Positions 14,909-24,071 of a DNA stretch of 64,000 bases are shown here, piece after piece. How positions within the stretch are numbered: position 1 is the first letter of the stretch; every line of letters starts with the position of its first letter. The notes below the pieces were generated by a model. It searched no databases, was not told the DNA's origin, and saw only the letters and a list, made by a program, of their open reading frames with translations. The stretch comes from Pseudomonas viciae (GTDB lineage Bacteria; Pseudomonadota; Gammaproteobacteria; Pseudomonadales; Pseudomonadaceae): positions 5,530,001-5,594,000 of the forward strand of contig NZ_CP035088.1 in assembly GCF_004786035.1 (NCBI RefSeq). Reading direction: 5' to 3'. Made by a program: the position numbers and the translations under genes.

Positions 14909-15852
14909 CGCAACTTCTCCGCGACACGCATGACGGCGCTACGGGCGCGCGGGTTGGCCTTGAGTTCAGCTTCGGAGGCGAACTGTGCCTTGCCATGGAT
15001 CTTGATTTTCGGCACGAAGGCTTCGAAACGCACCGGCAGGTTGCGCGGCAGGTTATCGGCTTCGCCCTTGGTGAGTTTGCGCATGAACAGTTTGACGATA
15101 CGGTCTTCCAGGGAATGGAAGCTGATCACCACCAGTCGCCCGCCGATCTCAAGCGCTTCAAGGGCGGCTTCAAGACCGGCCTCAAGATCGCCCAACTCGT
15201 TATTGACATGGATGCGCAACCCCTGGAAAGCGCGGGTCGCCGGGTTCTTGCCCTTCTCCCAGGCCGGGTTGGCGACTTTCAGCACTTCGGCCAGATCGCC
15301 GGTGCGCTCGAACGGCTTGATATCGCGACGCTCGACCACGGCGCGCGCCATGCGACCGGAGAAGCGCTCTTCGCCGTATTCTTTAAAGACGCGGGCGATT
15401 TCTTCCACCGCAGCGGTGTTGACGAACTCAGCGGCGCTGATGCCCCGGGACGGGTCCATGCGCATGTCCAGCGGGCCGTCATTGAGAAAACTGAAGCCGC
15501 GCTCCGGATCGTCCAACTGAGGAGAAGACACACCCAGGTCGAGCAGCACGCCACTGACCTTGCCGGCCAGGCCACGCCCGGCGACTTCCGAACCCAACTC
15601 GGCAAAGCTGCGCTGCACAACGACAAAGCGGCCGTCTTCGGCCGCCAGCGCTTGCCCGGTGGCAATCGCTTGAGGATCCTTGTCGAATCCCAGCAGCCGT
15701 CCATCCGGACCGAGCTGGCTAAGAATCAGCCGGCTGTGCCCGCCACGCCCGAACGTGCCGTCCAGATAGCAGCCATCAGGACGTACGGCGAGCGCCTCGA
15801 CGGCCTCGTCCAGCAGTACGGTGATGTGGTTAAAGCCGCTATCAATAGTCAC
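14905..15852 (-). CDS. rsmH: 16S rRNA m4C1402 N4-methyltransferase
   Basis: SAM-dependent methyltransferase that modifies N4 of C1402 in the 16S rRNA P site (formerly MraW). The 315-residue protein has the N-terminal [15 protein letters not shown], the SAM-binding [14 protein letters not shown] (near 27-40), and the family segments [21 protein letters not shown] and [14 protein letters not shown]. It overlaps mraZ and ftsL by 4 bp each. RsmI at 17041-17913 adds the 2'-O-methyl group on the same nucleotide. Confidence 0.98.
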
Positions 15853-16304
15853 AGGATCAAGTCACGCAGTTCATCAGGCATGGCGCCCGGTTGTTGAATA
15901 GCAGCGAGGTCAGCGGCAGAAACCGCATTCCAGGCATCTTCGTCCCACAGTTGGAACTTGTTCAGTTGGCCCACCAGCATCGCGCGCTTGTCCAGCTTGG
16001 CGTACTCGCGCAGACGCGGTGGAACCAGAAAACGACCGCTGCCATCGAGTTCGAGGTCGACGGCATTACCGATCAGCAAGCGTTGCAGGCGGCGGTTTTC
16101 TTCTCGCAGCGAAGGCAGTGCGCGCAGTTTGGTTTCGATGATTTCCCATTCATCAAGGGGGTAAACACACAAACATGGATCAACGGCGTCGATCGTGACG
16201 ATTAACTGCCCGGAACTTCGCGAAACGAGCTCGTCACGATACCGGCTTGGCATGGCGAGCCGGCCTTTTGCATCGAGACTGATAGCGTTAGCTCCGCGAA
16301 ACAC
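15849..16304 (-). CDS. mraZ: Transcriptional regulator MraZ
   Basis: AbrB/SpoVT-fold DNA-binding protein, first gene of the dcw cluster and known in E. coli to repress its own promoter. The 151-residue protein has the two tandem MraZ/SpoVT motifs, each with a DXXXR core: [20 protein letters not shown] near the start and [20 protein letters not shown] near residues 85-105. A phased repeat array that looks like its operator lies about 45 bp upstream. Confidence 0.97.
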   Translation of the reverse strand: MFRGANAISLDAKGRLAMPSRYRDELVSRSSGQLIVTIDAVDPCLCVYPLDEWEIIETKLRALPSLREENRRLQRLLIGNAVDLELDGSGRFLVPPRLREYAKLDKRAMLVGQLNKFQLWDEDAWNAVSAADLAAIQQPGAMPDELRDLIL

Positions 16305-16316
16305 GTCTGCGTTTCT

Positions 16317-16373
16317 CCACTTTTTGGCGTTATACGTTCAAAAAAACCCACTTCATGCCACTTTCCGCCACTT
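16317..16373 (-). promoter_or_regulatory. Probable MraZ operator: phased AAGTGG repeats
   Basis: On the minus strand, AAGTGG occurs three times exactly 10 bp apart (plus-strand CCACTT at 16348, 16358 and 16368). A fourth copy begins at 16317, 31 bp further on. They lie at the predicted start of transcription of mraZ. E. coli MraZ binds TGGGN repeats separated by 5-nt spacers (10-bp period), so both the sequence and the phasing fit. Binding is inferred. Confidence 0.7.
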
Positions 16374-16379
16374 GCGCAC

Positions 16380-16409
16380 ACTATAGGAATGCGCCCACCG
16401 CACCGTCAA
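16380..16409 (-). promoter_or_regulatory. Sigma70-type promoter of mraZ (Pmra)
   Basis: Minus strand -35 TTGACG (16404-16409), 18-bp spacer, -10 TATAGT (16380-16385). The predicted transcript starts near 16373, inside the AAGTGG repeats and about 70 nt before the mraZ ATG. Confidence 0.72.
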
Positions 16410-16612
16410 GGCGCGGATTGAAGGAAAAGCCTTATAGATCGGAGATTTAGGAGCGTTTCAGGAGGGGTAACAAGAATCTGACGTAGGAATTTTCACCTCA
16501 ACCCGAATAGGCACAGGAGGCTGCGCGCATAAGTTAAAGTGATTTATTAAGAGTAAGATTTTTTTGGTCTTAGGAACTGCGTCTGCCAGTGATTCCGGCA
16601 GGGAGGGAAAAG
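16410..16612. other. Gap between rnpB and the mra promoter, no gene seen
   Basis: About 200 bp of lower GC sequence. It holds an A/T-rich patch (a T7 run near 16559) and a short inverted repeat, CTGCC...GGCAG, just beyond the rnpB 3' end that could help end its transcript, but no proper T-tract follows on the minus strand. No open frame is convincing. Confidence 0.5.
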
Positions 16613-16966
16613 GTGGAGAGTCGATCTGTAAGCCGGGTTCTGTCTTGAACAGTCATTCGTCTACGATGGCCATCACTGGACATCTTTAGCAACCTACCCG
16701 GTCCCAGCGCGGGCCACGCCTTGGGACCCTATTTGGTCTTGCTCCAAGTGGGGTTTACCTAGCCACGAACTGTTGCCAGACGTGCGGTGCGCTCTTACCG
16801 CACCTTTTCACCCTTACCGGCGCCGAAACGCTTAGGCGGTTATTTTCTGTGGCACTTTCCGTAGGCTCACGCCTCCCAGGCATTACCTGGCACTTCGCCC
16901 TATGGAGCCCGGACTTTCCTCCCCCCCCTAATTTTCATAGAGGGCAGCGACTGTCCGATCGACTCT
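16613..16966 (-). ncRNA. rnpB: RNase P RNA (catalytic subunit, bacterial type A)
   Basis: Ribozyme that trims the 5' leader of tRNA precursors. The minus strand reads AGAGTCGATCGGACAGTCGC at the 5' end, then the universally conserved GAGGAAAGTCCGGGCTCC, and ends with GGCTTACAGATCGACTCTCC, which pairs with the 5' end to close helix P1. The conserved ACAGAA just before the GGCTTACAG segment is also present. Length is about 354 nt, normal for type A. It lies between rsmI and mraZ, as in P. aeruginosa. The exact 3' end is uncertain by a few bases. Confidence 0.95.
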
Positions 16967-16975
16967 CCGCCGCGA

Positions 16976-17004
16976 AGGTTAACGGTAGAGCGCCTGAAGA
17001 ACAA
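16976..17004 (-). promoter_or_regulatory. Probable rnpB promoter
   Basis: Minus strand TTGTTC (16999-17004), 17-bp spacer, TAACCT (16976-16981), placed 7-9 nt before the RNA 5' end. Confidence 0.5.
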
Positions 17005-17040
17005 GCGCTAAAAGCCTTTGGCCAGCCCCATCCCCCGGTT

Positions 17041-17913
17041 TCACTGGTCCTTCTGTTTTTCCAGCGCGACCTGATACAGCACGTTCTTGCGCTCGCCAGT
17101 GATCTGCGCGGCGAGGGCGGCGGCACGCTTGAGGGGCATTTCCTCAAGCAGCAGGTTCAGGATGCGCAGCGCTTCGCTGCTAACGGCCTCTTCACTTTCC
17201 GGCGCGGTCCAACCAGCCACCAGCACCACGCATTCGCCGCGCTGCTGATTGCTATCGTTTTCGACAAACGCCCGCAGCTCGGCCAACGGCAGCCCCTTGA
17301 GGGTTTCGAAGGTTTTGGTCAGCTCACGAGCCAGCAGCGCCGGACGCTCGGCACCGAACACCAGCTCCATGTCTTGCAGGCATTCAAGGATGCGGTGCGG
17401 CGCTTCATAAAAGATCAGCGTGCGCGGCTCTTCCTTTATGGCCTCAAGACGCGCTCGCCGCCCCACCGCCTTGGCCGGCAGGAATCCCTCGAAGATGAAA
17501 CGGTCCGACGGCAAGCCGGCCGCCGACAGCGCTGCGATCAATGCACAGGCCCCCGGCACTGGCACCACGCTGATACCGGCCGCCCGGGCCTGGCGCACCA
17601 GGTGATAGCCGGGATCGGAAATCAACGGTGTACCCGCGTCGGAAATCAGCGCCACGTTATCGCCCGCCAGCAGACGGGTGATGAAGCGACTGCCTTCGTC
17701 CCGCTCGTTGTGTTCGTGACAGGCCGCCAAAGGCGTGGAGATACCAAAATGCTGCAACAGCCGCTGGGAGTGGCGCGTGTCTTCGGCCGCAATGAGGGCG
17801 ACCTCCTGCAGAATCTTCAGCGCCCGGGCACTGATATCGTCCAGGTTGCCGATGGGCGTCGCCACCACATAAAGCGAGCCGGCAGCGGAATTCAAAGCAC
17901 CTGGAGCAGTCAA
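17041..17913 (-). CDS. rsmI: 16S rRNA C1402 2'-O-ribose methyltransferase
   Basis: SAM-dependent tetrapyrrole-methylase-fold enzyme that 2'-O-methylates C1402 of 16S rRNA. The core reads [23 protein letters not shown], then [11 protein letters not shown], and the SAM-site segment [18 protein letters not shown]. The frame stays open to 18105, but the upstream part reads through a repeat element. A TTG start at 17913 follows a GAGGTG ribosome site by 6 nt and gives 290 residues, the usual length; ATG at 17946 (MAVFTDHEV) is the alternative. Transcribed toward rnpB, divergent from lpoA. Confidence 0.93.
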   Translation of the reverse strand: MTAPGALNSAAGSLYVVATPIGNLDDISARALKILQEVALIAAEDTRHSQRLLQHFGISTPLAACHEHNERDEGSRFITRLLAGDNVALISDAGTPLISDPGYHLVRQARAAGISVVPVPGACALIAALSAAGLPSDRFIFEGFLPAKAVGRRARLEAIKEEPRTLIFYEAPHRILECLQDMELVFGAERPALLARELTKTFETLKGLPLAELRAFVENDSNQQRGECVVLVAGWTAPESEEAVSSEALRILNLLLEEMPLKRAAALAAQITGERKNVLYQVALEKQKDQ

Positions 17914-17978
17914 GACACACACCTCATGATCGGTAAAAACCGCCATTGTAGCGCGTAGCGGCGGTCTCGGCTGCGCAG

Positions 17979-18105
17979 GTAGGAGCTGACGAGCGAAGCG
18001 AGGCTGCGATCTTTCCCCCGACACTTGAATCTCAAGCGAAAGATCAAAAGATCGCAGGCTGCGCCAGCGCCTACAGAGCCCAGCGGGAGCAAGCGCCCTC
18101 GCCAC
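17979..18105. repeat. Nested inverted-repeat element, copy A (one REP arm)
   Basis: An imperfect inverted repeat from GTAGGAGCTG (17979) to CGCCTAC (18074), with an inner pair CTGCGATCTTT / AAGATCGCAG. A REP-like arm (GCGGGAGCAAGCGCCCTCGCCAC) follows at about 18083-18105. Relatives lie at 38283-38444 and 59248-59404 in opposite orientation; this copy lacks the left REP arm. It fills most of the rsmI-lpoA gap. Confidence 0.75.
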
Positions 18106-18247
18106 AAAGGGTCAATACCTCGTCTTTTTTGCTGCGCCGCACTCTTTGAAATACCTAAATTGATCGATTCACGCCACTAACATCGCGCCCCGGCCAGTGC
18201 TTGGGTACAATTCGAGGCTAATTTGATCTCGTATCAGGAACACTTAC

Positions 18248-20059
18248 ATGATCGCTTGCCTGCGGCTGCTTTCCGCCCTCTGCCTCGCTGCCCTCCTGGC
18301 GGCTTGCGCCAGCTCGCCCTCGTCCAGCCTTGGCGAACTTCCCCGGACCCCAGATGCCAGTATCGAGCAGTTGCTCGAACAGGCCGCCCAAAGTAAAACA
18401 CCGGAAAAAGCCGCCCTTTTGCGCCTGAGCGCAGCAGACCTGGCCTACCGTCAAGGGAATGCCGGCCAGTCCGCGCAGATCCTGCAACAAGTGCCTATGG
18501 AGCAACTCAAGCCCGGCCAGCAGATTTTCGCCAGCACGCTGTCGGCGGAACTGGCGATGACCCGCAATCAACCCAAGGCCGCGCTGACCGCCCTTAGCCA
18601 CCCGAGCCTGCAACACCTGAGCGAAATGCCGGTAGAGCAACAGGTGCGAACTGGCACCATCCGCGCCCGCGCCCTGGAGGCCGATGGCCAGACCCTGGCG
18701 GCTGCCAAGGAGCGCATCTTTATCGCGCCCCTGCTGGAGAACGAAGCGGCAGCGAAAAACCACGAAGCGATCTGGACATTGATCGCCTCGCTGCCCACCG
18801 ACCAACTGCAGCCGACCACCACCGACGACCTCGGCGGCTGGTTGAGCCTGGCCAAGGCAGTGAAAACCGCCGGCACCCTGGAGCAGCAACAGGCCGCTAT
18901 CGACAGCTGGCGCGAACAGAACCCGAAGCACCCGGCGGCCCTTCAACTGCCGACACCTCTGGTCAAGCTCAAGGCGCTGGCAAGCCAGCCGCTGAGCAAG
19001 ATCGCCCTGCTGCTGCCACAAAGTGGTCCGCTGACCACTGTCGCCAAAGCCCTGCGCGAAGGCTTCATGGCTGCGCACTACCAGGCTCAACAGGCTGGGC
19101 AGAAACCGCCGAGCATTCAGTTCTACGACAGTGCCAGCCTGACCTCCATGGACGAGTTCTATCGCAAGGCCCAGGCTGACGGCGTGCAACTGGTCGTCGG
19201 CCCGCTGGAAAAACCACTGGTCAAACAGATCAGCGCCCGCCCTCAGCTGCCGATCACCACCCTGGCGCTGAACTACAGCGAAGGCGAACAAGGCCCACCC
19301 CAACTGTTCCAGTTCGGCCTGGCTCCCGAGGATGAAGCTCGCGAAGTCTCCCGCCGTGCCCGTGCCGATGGCCTGCATCGCGCCGCTGTCATGGTACCGA
19401 AGGGTGAATGGGGCGATCGCGTACTGAAAGCCTTCAGCCAGGACTGGCAGGCCAACGGCGGTACCATCATCGCCATTGAACGGGTTGACCAACCGGTGCA
19501 ACTGGCCCAGCAGATCGCCGACATGTTCCAACTGCGCCAGAGCGAAGGTCGCGCCAAGAACCTGCAAAGCACCGTCGGTGCCACGGTCGCGGCCCAGCCG
19601 TCCCGCCGCCAGGACATCGAGTTCATCTTCCTGGCGTCGACTCCGCAACAGGCGCAGCAGATCAAGCCGACCCTGAACTTCCAGTACGCCGGCGACGTGC
19701 CGGTCTATGCGACTTCCCAGGTGTTCAGCGCCAGCGGCGACCAGAACCAGTACAACGACATGAACGGCATTCGCTTCTGCGAAACCCCCTGGTTGCTCGA
19801 TGCCAACGACCCGCTGCGCCAGCAGGTCACCGCTCAGTGGCCCCAGGCGGGCGGCAGCATAGGCCGGTTGTACGCAATGGGGGCGGACGCCTATCGCCTG
19901 GCACCGCGCCTGGGCCAGCTCAAGACCTTGCCGGACAGCCGCATCGAAGGCCTGTCAGGCAGCCTGGCAGTGTCTCCCTCCCAACGCGTGCAACGTCAAT
20001 TACCCTGGGCTGAATTCGTCAACGGCCAGGTACAACGCCTGCCGGACACCCAGCGCTGA
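18248..20059 (+). CDS. lpoA: Penicillin-binding protein activator LpoA
   Basis: Outer-membrane lipoprotein that, in E. coli, stimulates the bifunctional synthase PBP1a from the periplasm. The 603-residue product has a lipoprotein signal (MIACLRLLSALCLAALLAAC, lipid Cys20), an N-terminal TPR-like helical region (about 30-230), and a periplasmic-binding-protein-like domain from about 245 (KIALLLPQSGPLTTVAKALREG). It overlaps yraN by one base (TGATG). The order rsmI / lpoA-yraN-diaA-dolP matches E. coli yraL to yraP. Confidence 0.93.
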   Translation: MIACLRLLSALCLAALLAACASSPSSSLGELPRTPDASIEQLLEQAAQSKTPEKAALLRLSAADLAYRQGNAGQSAQILQQVPMEQLKPGQQIFASTLSAELAMTRNQPKAALTALSHPSLQHLSEMPVEQQVRTGTIRARALEADGQTLAAAKERIFIAPLLENEAAAKNHEAIWTLIASLPTDQLQPTTTDDLGGWLSLAKAVKTAGTLEQQQAAIDSWREQNPKHPAALQLPTPLVKLKALASQPLSKIALLLPQSGPLTTVAKALREGFMAAHYQAQQAGQKPPSIQFYDSASLTSMDEFYRKAQADGVQLVVGPLEKPLVKQISARPQLPITTLALNYSEGEQGPPQLFQFGLAPEDEAREVSRRARADGLHRAAVMVPKGEWGDRVLKAFSQDWQANGGTIIAIERVDQPVQLAQQIADMFQLRQSEGRAKNLQSTVGATVAAQPSRRQDIEFIFLASTPQQAQQIKPTLNFQYAGDVPVYATSQVFSASGDQNQYNDMNGIRFCETPWLLDANDPLRQQVTAQWPQAGGSIGRLYAMGADAYRLAPRLGQLKTLPDSRIEGLSGSLAVSPSQRVQRQLPWAEFVNGQVQRLPDTQR

Positions 20060-20421
20060 TGCCTGACCGGTCACGCCAGCAAAGCGGACGAGATGCCGAG
20101 GGCCAGGCCCTCGCGCATCTTCAACAACAAGGTCTGCGCCTGCTGGCGCAGAACTGGTTATGCAAACGCGGCGAGCTTGATCTGGTCATGCTTGACGGCG
20201 ATACAGTAGTATTCGTCGAAGTCCGCTACAGAAAAAACACCCAATGGGGCGGTGCGCTCGACAGCATCGACGGGCGCAAGCGCCAGAAGCTGATTTTCGC
20301 CGCGCAGTATTTTCTGCAAAGGGAGTCTCGCTGGGCCGATCATCCTTGCCGTTTCGACGTCGTTGCCATCGACAGCAACGCCGATCAGTTGAACTGGCTA
20401 CAGAACGCCTTCGACAGCTGA
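20059..20421 (+). CDS. yraN: UPF0102 (YraN family) endonuclease-like protein
   Basis: Small protein with a Holliday-junction-resolvase/restriction-endonuclease-like fold; the cellular role is not established. The 120 residues show the family pattern GRDAEGQALAHLQQQGLRLLAQNWLCKRGELDLVMLDGDTVVFVEVRYR, with the GELDLV...FVEVRYR set matching the D-ExK-like nuclease core. ATG overlaps the lpoA stop by one base, so translation is likely coupled. Confidence 0.92.
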   Translation: MPDRSRQQSGRDAEGQALAHLQQQGLRLLAQNWLCKRGELDLVMLDGDTVVFVEVRYRKNTQWGGALDSIDGRKRQKLIFAAQYFLQRESRWADHPCRFDVVAIDSNADQLNWLQNAFDS

Positions 20422-20499
20422 ATATCCATGCCGAGCCGGACACCTTCACTTAACTTTTTTGCTCTTTGCTTTGCGGGCCGCACATGTTTGTGCCGATGA

Positions 20500-21692
<1,193 letters not shown>

Positions 21693-21710
21693 TACTTCAG
21701 TTGTCCAAGA

Positions 21711-21751
21711 AAAACGGCGCTTCTTCAGAGATGGAAAGCGCCGTTTTTTTT
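21711..21751 (+). terminator. Rho-independent terminator after dolP
   Basis: A 12-bp stem, AAAACGGCGCTT / AAGCGCCGTTTT, is followed by a T-run. It ends the lpoA-dolP transcript. Confidence 0.9.
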
Positions 21752-21781
21752 GGCTTCGTTTTTTTTTGGGGGGGGAGTTTG

Positions 21782-21987
21782 ATCGGTGTGTATATCCGTT
21801 GCTGCGGTAACGGCGGCGTAGGGTTCCGCCCTTACGGCGGGTCACTTTCGAAGAGCGCGAAAGTAACCAAAGCGCTTTTGCCCCACCACTCGGTGTGTCC
21901 GGTCCGTACACGCTTCTCAAAAGTGAGCCGCTGTAAGAGCGGAACCATAAGCCGCCGCTACCGCAGCAACGGACATACACACCGACT
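21782..21987. repeat. 206-bp imperfect inverted-repeat element
   Basis: Outer arms read GGTGTGTATATCCGTTGCTGCGG near 21785 and the complement, CCGCAGCAACGG then ACATACACACC, ending near 21984. A second inner pair, GGTTCCGCCCTTACGGCGG against CCGCTGTAAGAGCGGAACC, continues the symmetry to about 70 bp per arm. The centre holds CGAAAGTAACCAAAGCGCTTTTGCCCC. No long open frame is present. It resembles a non-autonomous mobile element (MITE-like) or dispersed repeat of pseudomonads. It fills the dolP-sspB gap. Confidence 0.75.
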
Positions 21988-22089
21988 AAACAGCAAAAAA
22001 ATGCCCGCATCTCACGACACAGGCATTTTCCTAACCAGGCTGCCAGGCCTTCACCCAGTCCATGACTGAATAGCCTTTAGCACAGCCCG

Positions 22090-22503
22090 CTATTTCACCA
22101 CTTTCAGACTAGGCCGCCCGCTAGGACGTGGCGGCTCGTCATCCGGTGGCGGCAGATCATCATCCGGCTCGAGCTCCTCTTCGCCATCCAGCGGCGCCTC
22201 CAGCTCAAACACCATGCCCTGACCGTTCTCCCGGGCATAAATCCCCAGGATCGAAGCGATAGGCACGTACAAGGTGTGTGGCACACCACCGAAGCGCCCT
22301 TCGAAGCTGACAGCGTCGTTATCCATGTGCAGGTGACGCACGGCGGCCGGCGATACGTTCAGGACAATCTGCCCGTCGTTGGCAAAGCCCTGCGGCACCT
22401 GCACCGACGGATACTCGGCATTGACCAGCATGTGCGGGGTGCAATCGTTGTCCACAATCCACTCATAGAGCGCGCGGACCAGATAAGGTCGACTGGAGTT
22501 CAT
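22090..22503 (-). CDS. sspB: ClpXP protease adaptor SspB
   Basis: Adaptor that brings ssrA-tagged polypeptides to ClpXP. The 137-residue protein has the folded substrate-binding domain (SSRPYLVRALYEWIVDNDCTPHMLVNA ... NVSPAAVRHLHMDNDAVSFEGRFGG), a flexible acidic/proline linker, and the C-terminal ClpX-docking tail PSLKVVK. It lies 16 bp after sspA on the same strand, the usual sspAB operon. Confidence 0.96.
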   Translation of the reverse strand: MNSSRPYLVRALYEWIVDNDCTPHMLVNAEYPSVQVPQGFANDGQIVLNVSPAAVRHLHMDNDAVSFEGRFGGVPHTLYVPIASILGIYARENGQGMVFELEAPLDGEEELEPDDDLPPPDDEPPRPSGRPSLKVVK

Positions 22504-22519
22504 AGCGGCTCCCTAAGCC

Positions 22520-23137
22520 TTAGCGCATGTCGCGTTCGACGCCAGACAGACTCGCCTGGAAAGCCTCACGCGCAAATTGGCGCTCCATATAATCAAGCAG
22601 CGGCTTGGCAGGCCGCGGCAGTTCGATACCCAGAATCGGCAAACGCCAGAGTATTGGCAATAGGCAGCAATCCACCAGACTTTGTTCCTCACTGAGGAAG
22701 AACGGTTTGTCGACGAACAGCGGCGATACGCCAGTCAGGCTTTCACGCAACTCTTTACGCGCAACCACCCGCGCCGGTTCCTTGGTTCGTGAATCCAGGA
22801 TCAGATCCACCAGCCCGCACCAGTCACGCTGGATGCGATGGATCAGCAGACGGCTGTTGGCGCGCGCGACAGGGTACACCGGCAGCAAAGGCGGATGCGG
22901 ATAACGCTCATCCAGGTATTCCATCACCACGGTCGACTCCCACAATGCCAGGTCACGATCGACCAGTGTGGGCAGACTGCCGTAAGGGTTCACTTCGATC
23001 AGCTTCGGCGGCTGACGGCCCGCTTCCACGTAAATGATCTCGGCGCTGACACCCTTCTCTGCCAGTACGATGCGTACCCGGTGGGAATAGTGGTCGGCGG
23101 GGTCGGAGTAACAGGCCAACCGATTGGTCACGCCCAT
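22520..23137 (-). CDS. sspA: Stringent starvation protein A
   Basis: GST-fold protein that binds RNA polymerase and changes promoter choice in stationary phase and stress. The 205 residues carry an N-terminal thioredoxin-like domain ([26 protein letters not shown]) lacking a glutathione-activating residue, and a helical C-terminal domain with the conserved [14 protein letters not shown]. It lies downstream of petABC but is separated from it by a terminator. Confidence 0.95.
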   Translation of the reverse strand: MGVTNRLACYSDPADHYSHRVRIVLAEKGVSAEIIYVEAGRQPPKLIEVNPYGSLPTLVDRDLALWESTVVMEYLDERYPHPPLLPVYPVARANSRLLIHRIQRDWCGLVDLILDSRTKEPARVVARKELRESLTGVSPLFVDKPFFLSEEQSLVDCCLLPILWRLPILGIELPRPAKPLLDYMERQFAREAFQASLSGVERDMR

Positions 23138-23167
23138 GGCGATCCTCCTCGCTTGTTGAAATTATCG

Positions 23168-23201
23168 AAAAACGGAAAAACGAGCGCGCCCAAAGGGCGC
23201 C
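23168..23201 (-). terminator. Terminator between petC and sspA
   Basis: On the minus strand, hairpin GCGCCC-TTT-GGGCGC (23186-23200) is followed by a T-rich run, CTCGTTTTTCCGTTTTT. A second, related GC-rich hairpin half (GCGCGCCCAAGGGCGTC) lies near 23244-23260 and can pair with the first over a longer distance. Confidence 0.8.
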
Positions 23202-23288
23202 TCCCGTAACACCTGGCTGACCAGGCTCGTTACACTTTCAGAGACGCCCTTGGGCGCGCACGATTAACAGCAACGGATTACAGCTTTA

Positions 23289-24071
23289 TCAATGCACGTC
23301 TTTCCAGTATTCGCGCTTAAGCAGGTAAGCGAATACGAAGAAGAACGCCAGGTACAGCAATACATACGTACCGATGCGCTGATGCTCCAGCTTCACCGGG
23401 TTGGCCGAGTAGGCCAGGAAGGTCACCAGATTCTTGACCTTCTCATCGAACTGCTCTGGGGTCAGGCTACCAGTGTTCGGCAACACGGTCAGTTGGTCGC
23501 AGGCTTCATGGGTCAAAGCGGTGCCAGTCAACGGGTCATATTGCTTCTTGCCGTCCTCGACGATTTGCACCTGCTTGCAGCCTACCACCTGGCGCCCCTG
23601 CAGGCCGACCAGAACGTTCGGCATGCCGACGTTCGGGAAGACCTTGTTGTTCACGCCCCATGGACGCGCAGGATCTTCATAGAACGAACGCAGGTAGCCG
23701 TAGAGCCAGTCGGTACCGCGCACGCGCGCCACCAGGGTCAGGTCCGGCGGTGCAGCGCCAAACCAGGTCTTGGCGTCTGCCGGTTGCATGCCGATGCTCA
23801 TGTGGTCGCCCAGCTTGGCACCGGTGAACACCAGCTTCTCGAGCATCAGCTCATGAGGAATGCCCAAGTCATCGGCTACGCGCTCGTAACGCTGGAACTT
23901 GGCACTGTGGCAACCCATGCAGTAGTTGGCGAACGTACGCGCGCCGTCCTGCATGGCCGCTTTGTCAGAAACGTCGATATCGACTTTTTCCAACTCCGGA
24001 CCACCGGATGCGGACGCAAAGGACAAAACAGGCATAGCAGCAAGAATCAGTGCAGAAAATAGCTTTTTCAT
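23289..24071 (-). CDS. petC: Cytochrome c1 subunit of the bc1 complex
   Basis: Membrane-anchored c-type haem protein that passes electrons from the Rieske centre to soluble cytochrome c. From ATG at 24071 the 260-residue product has a Sec signal (MKKLFSALILAAMPVLSFASA), the haem-binding CMGCH (Cys51, Cys54, His55), a likely axial Met in HMSIGMQPADAK, and a C-terminal membrane anchor (IGTYVLLYLAFFFVFAYLL). The frame runs upstream into petB, but the ATG overlapping the petB stop (TGATG) fits the signal peptide. Confidence 0.97.
   Translation of the reverse strand: MKKLFSALILAAMPVLSFASASGGPELEKVDIDVSDKAAMQDGARTFANYCMGCHSAKFQRYERVADDLGIPHELMLEKLVFTGAKLGDHMSIGMQPADAKTWFGAAPPDLTLVARVRGTDWLYGYLRSFYEDPARPWGVNNKVFPNVGMPNVLVGLQGRQVVGCKQVQIVEDGKKQYDPLTGTALTHEACDQLTVLPNTGSLTPEQFDEKVKNLVTFLAYSANPVKLEHQRIGTYVLLYLAFFFVFAYLLKREYWKDVH

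Noticed and set aside
16921-16928. C8 run (G8 in the RNA) inside rnpB
   Set aside because: Many Pseudomonas RNase P RNAs have a G-rich run before GAGGAAAGTCC; it is probably a normal variation in loop length.
17947-18105. N-terminal extension of rsmI
   Set aside because: It translates repeat copy A; no RsmI has such an extension.
18218-19648. 476-residue minus-strand frame inside lpoA
   Set aside because: Antisense of a recognisable LpoA; composition is that of a shadow frame.
21759-21775. T9-G8 homopolymer run after dolP
   Set aside because: It could look like a phase-variable tract, but it lies after the terminator and outside any gene or promoter I can define.
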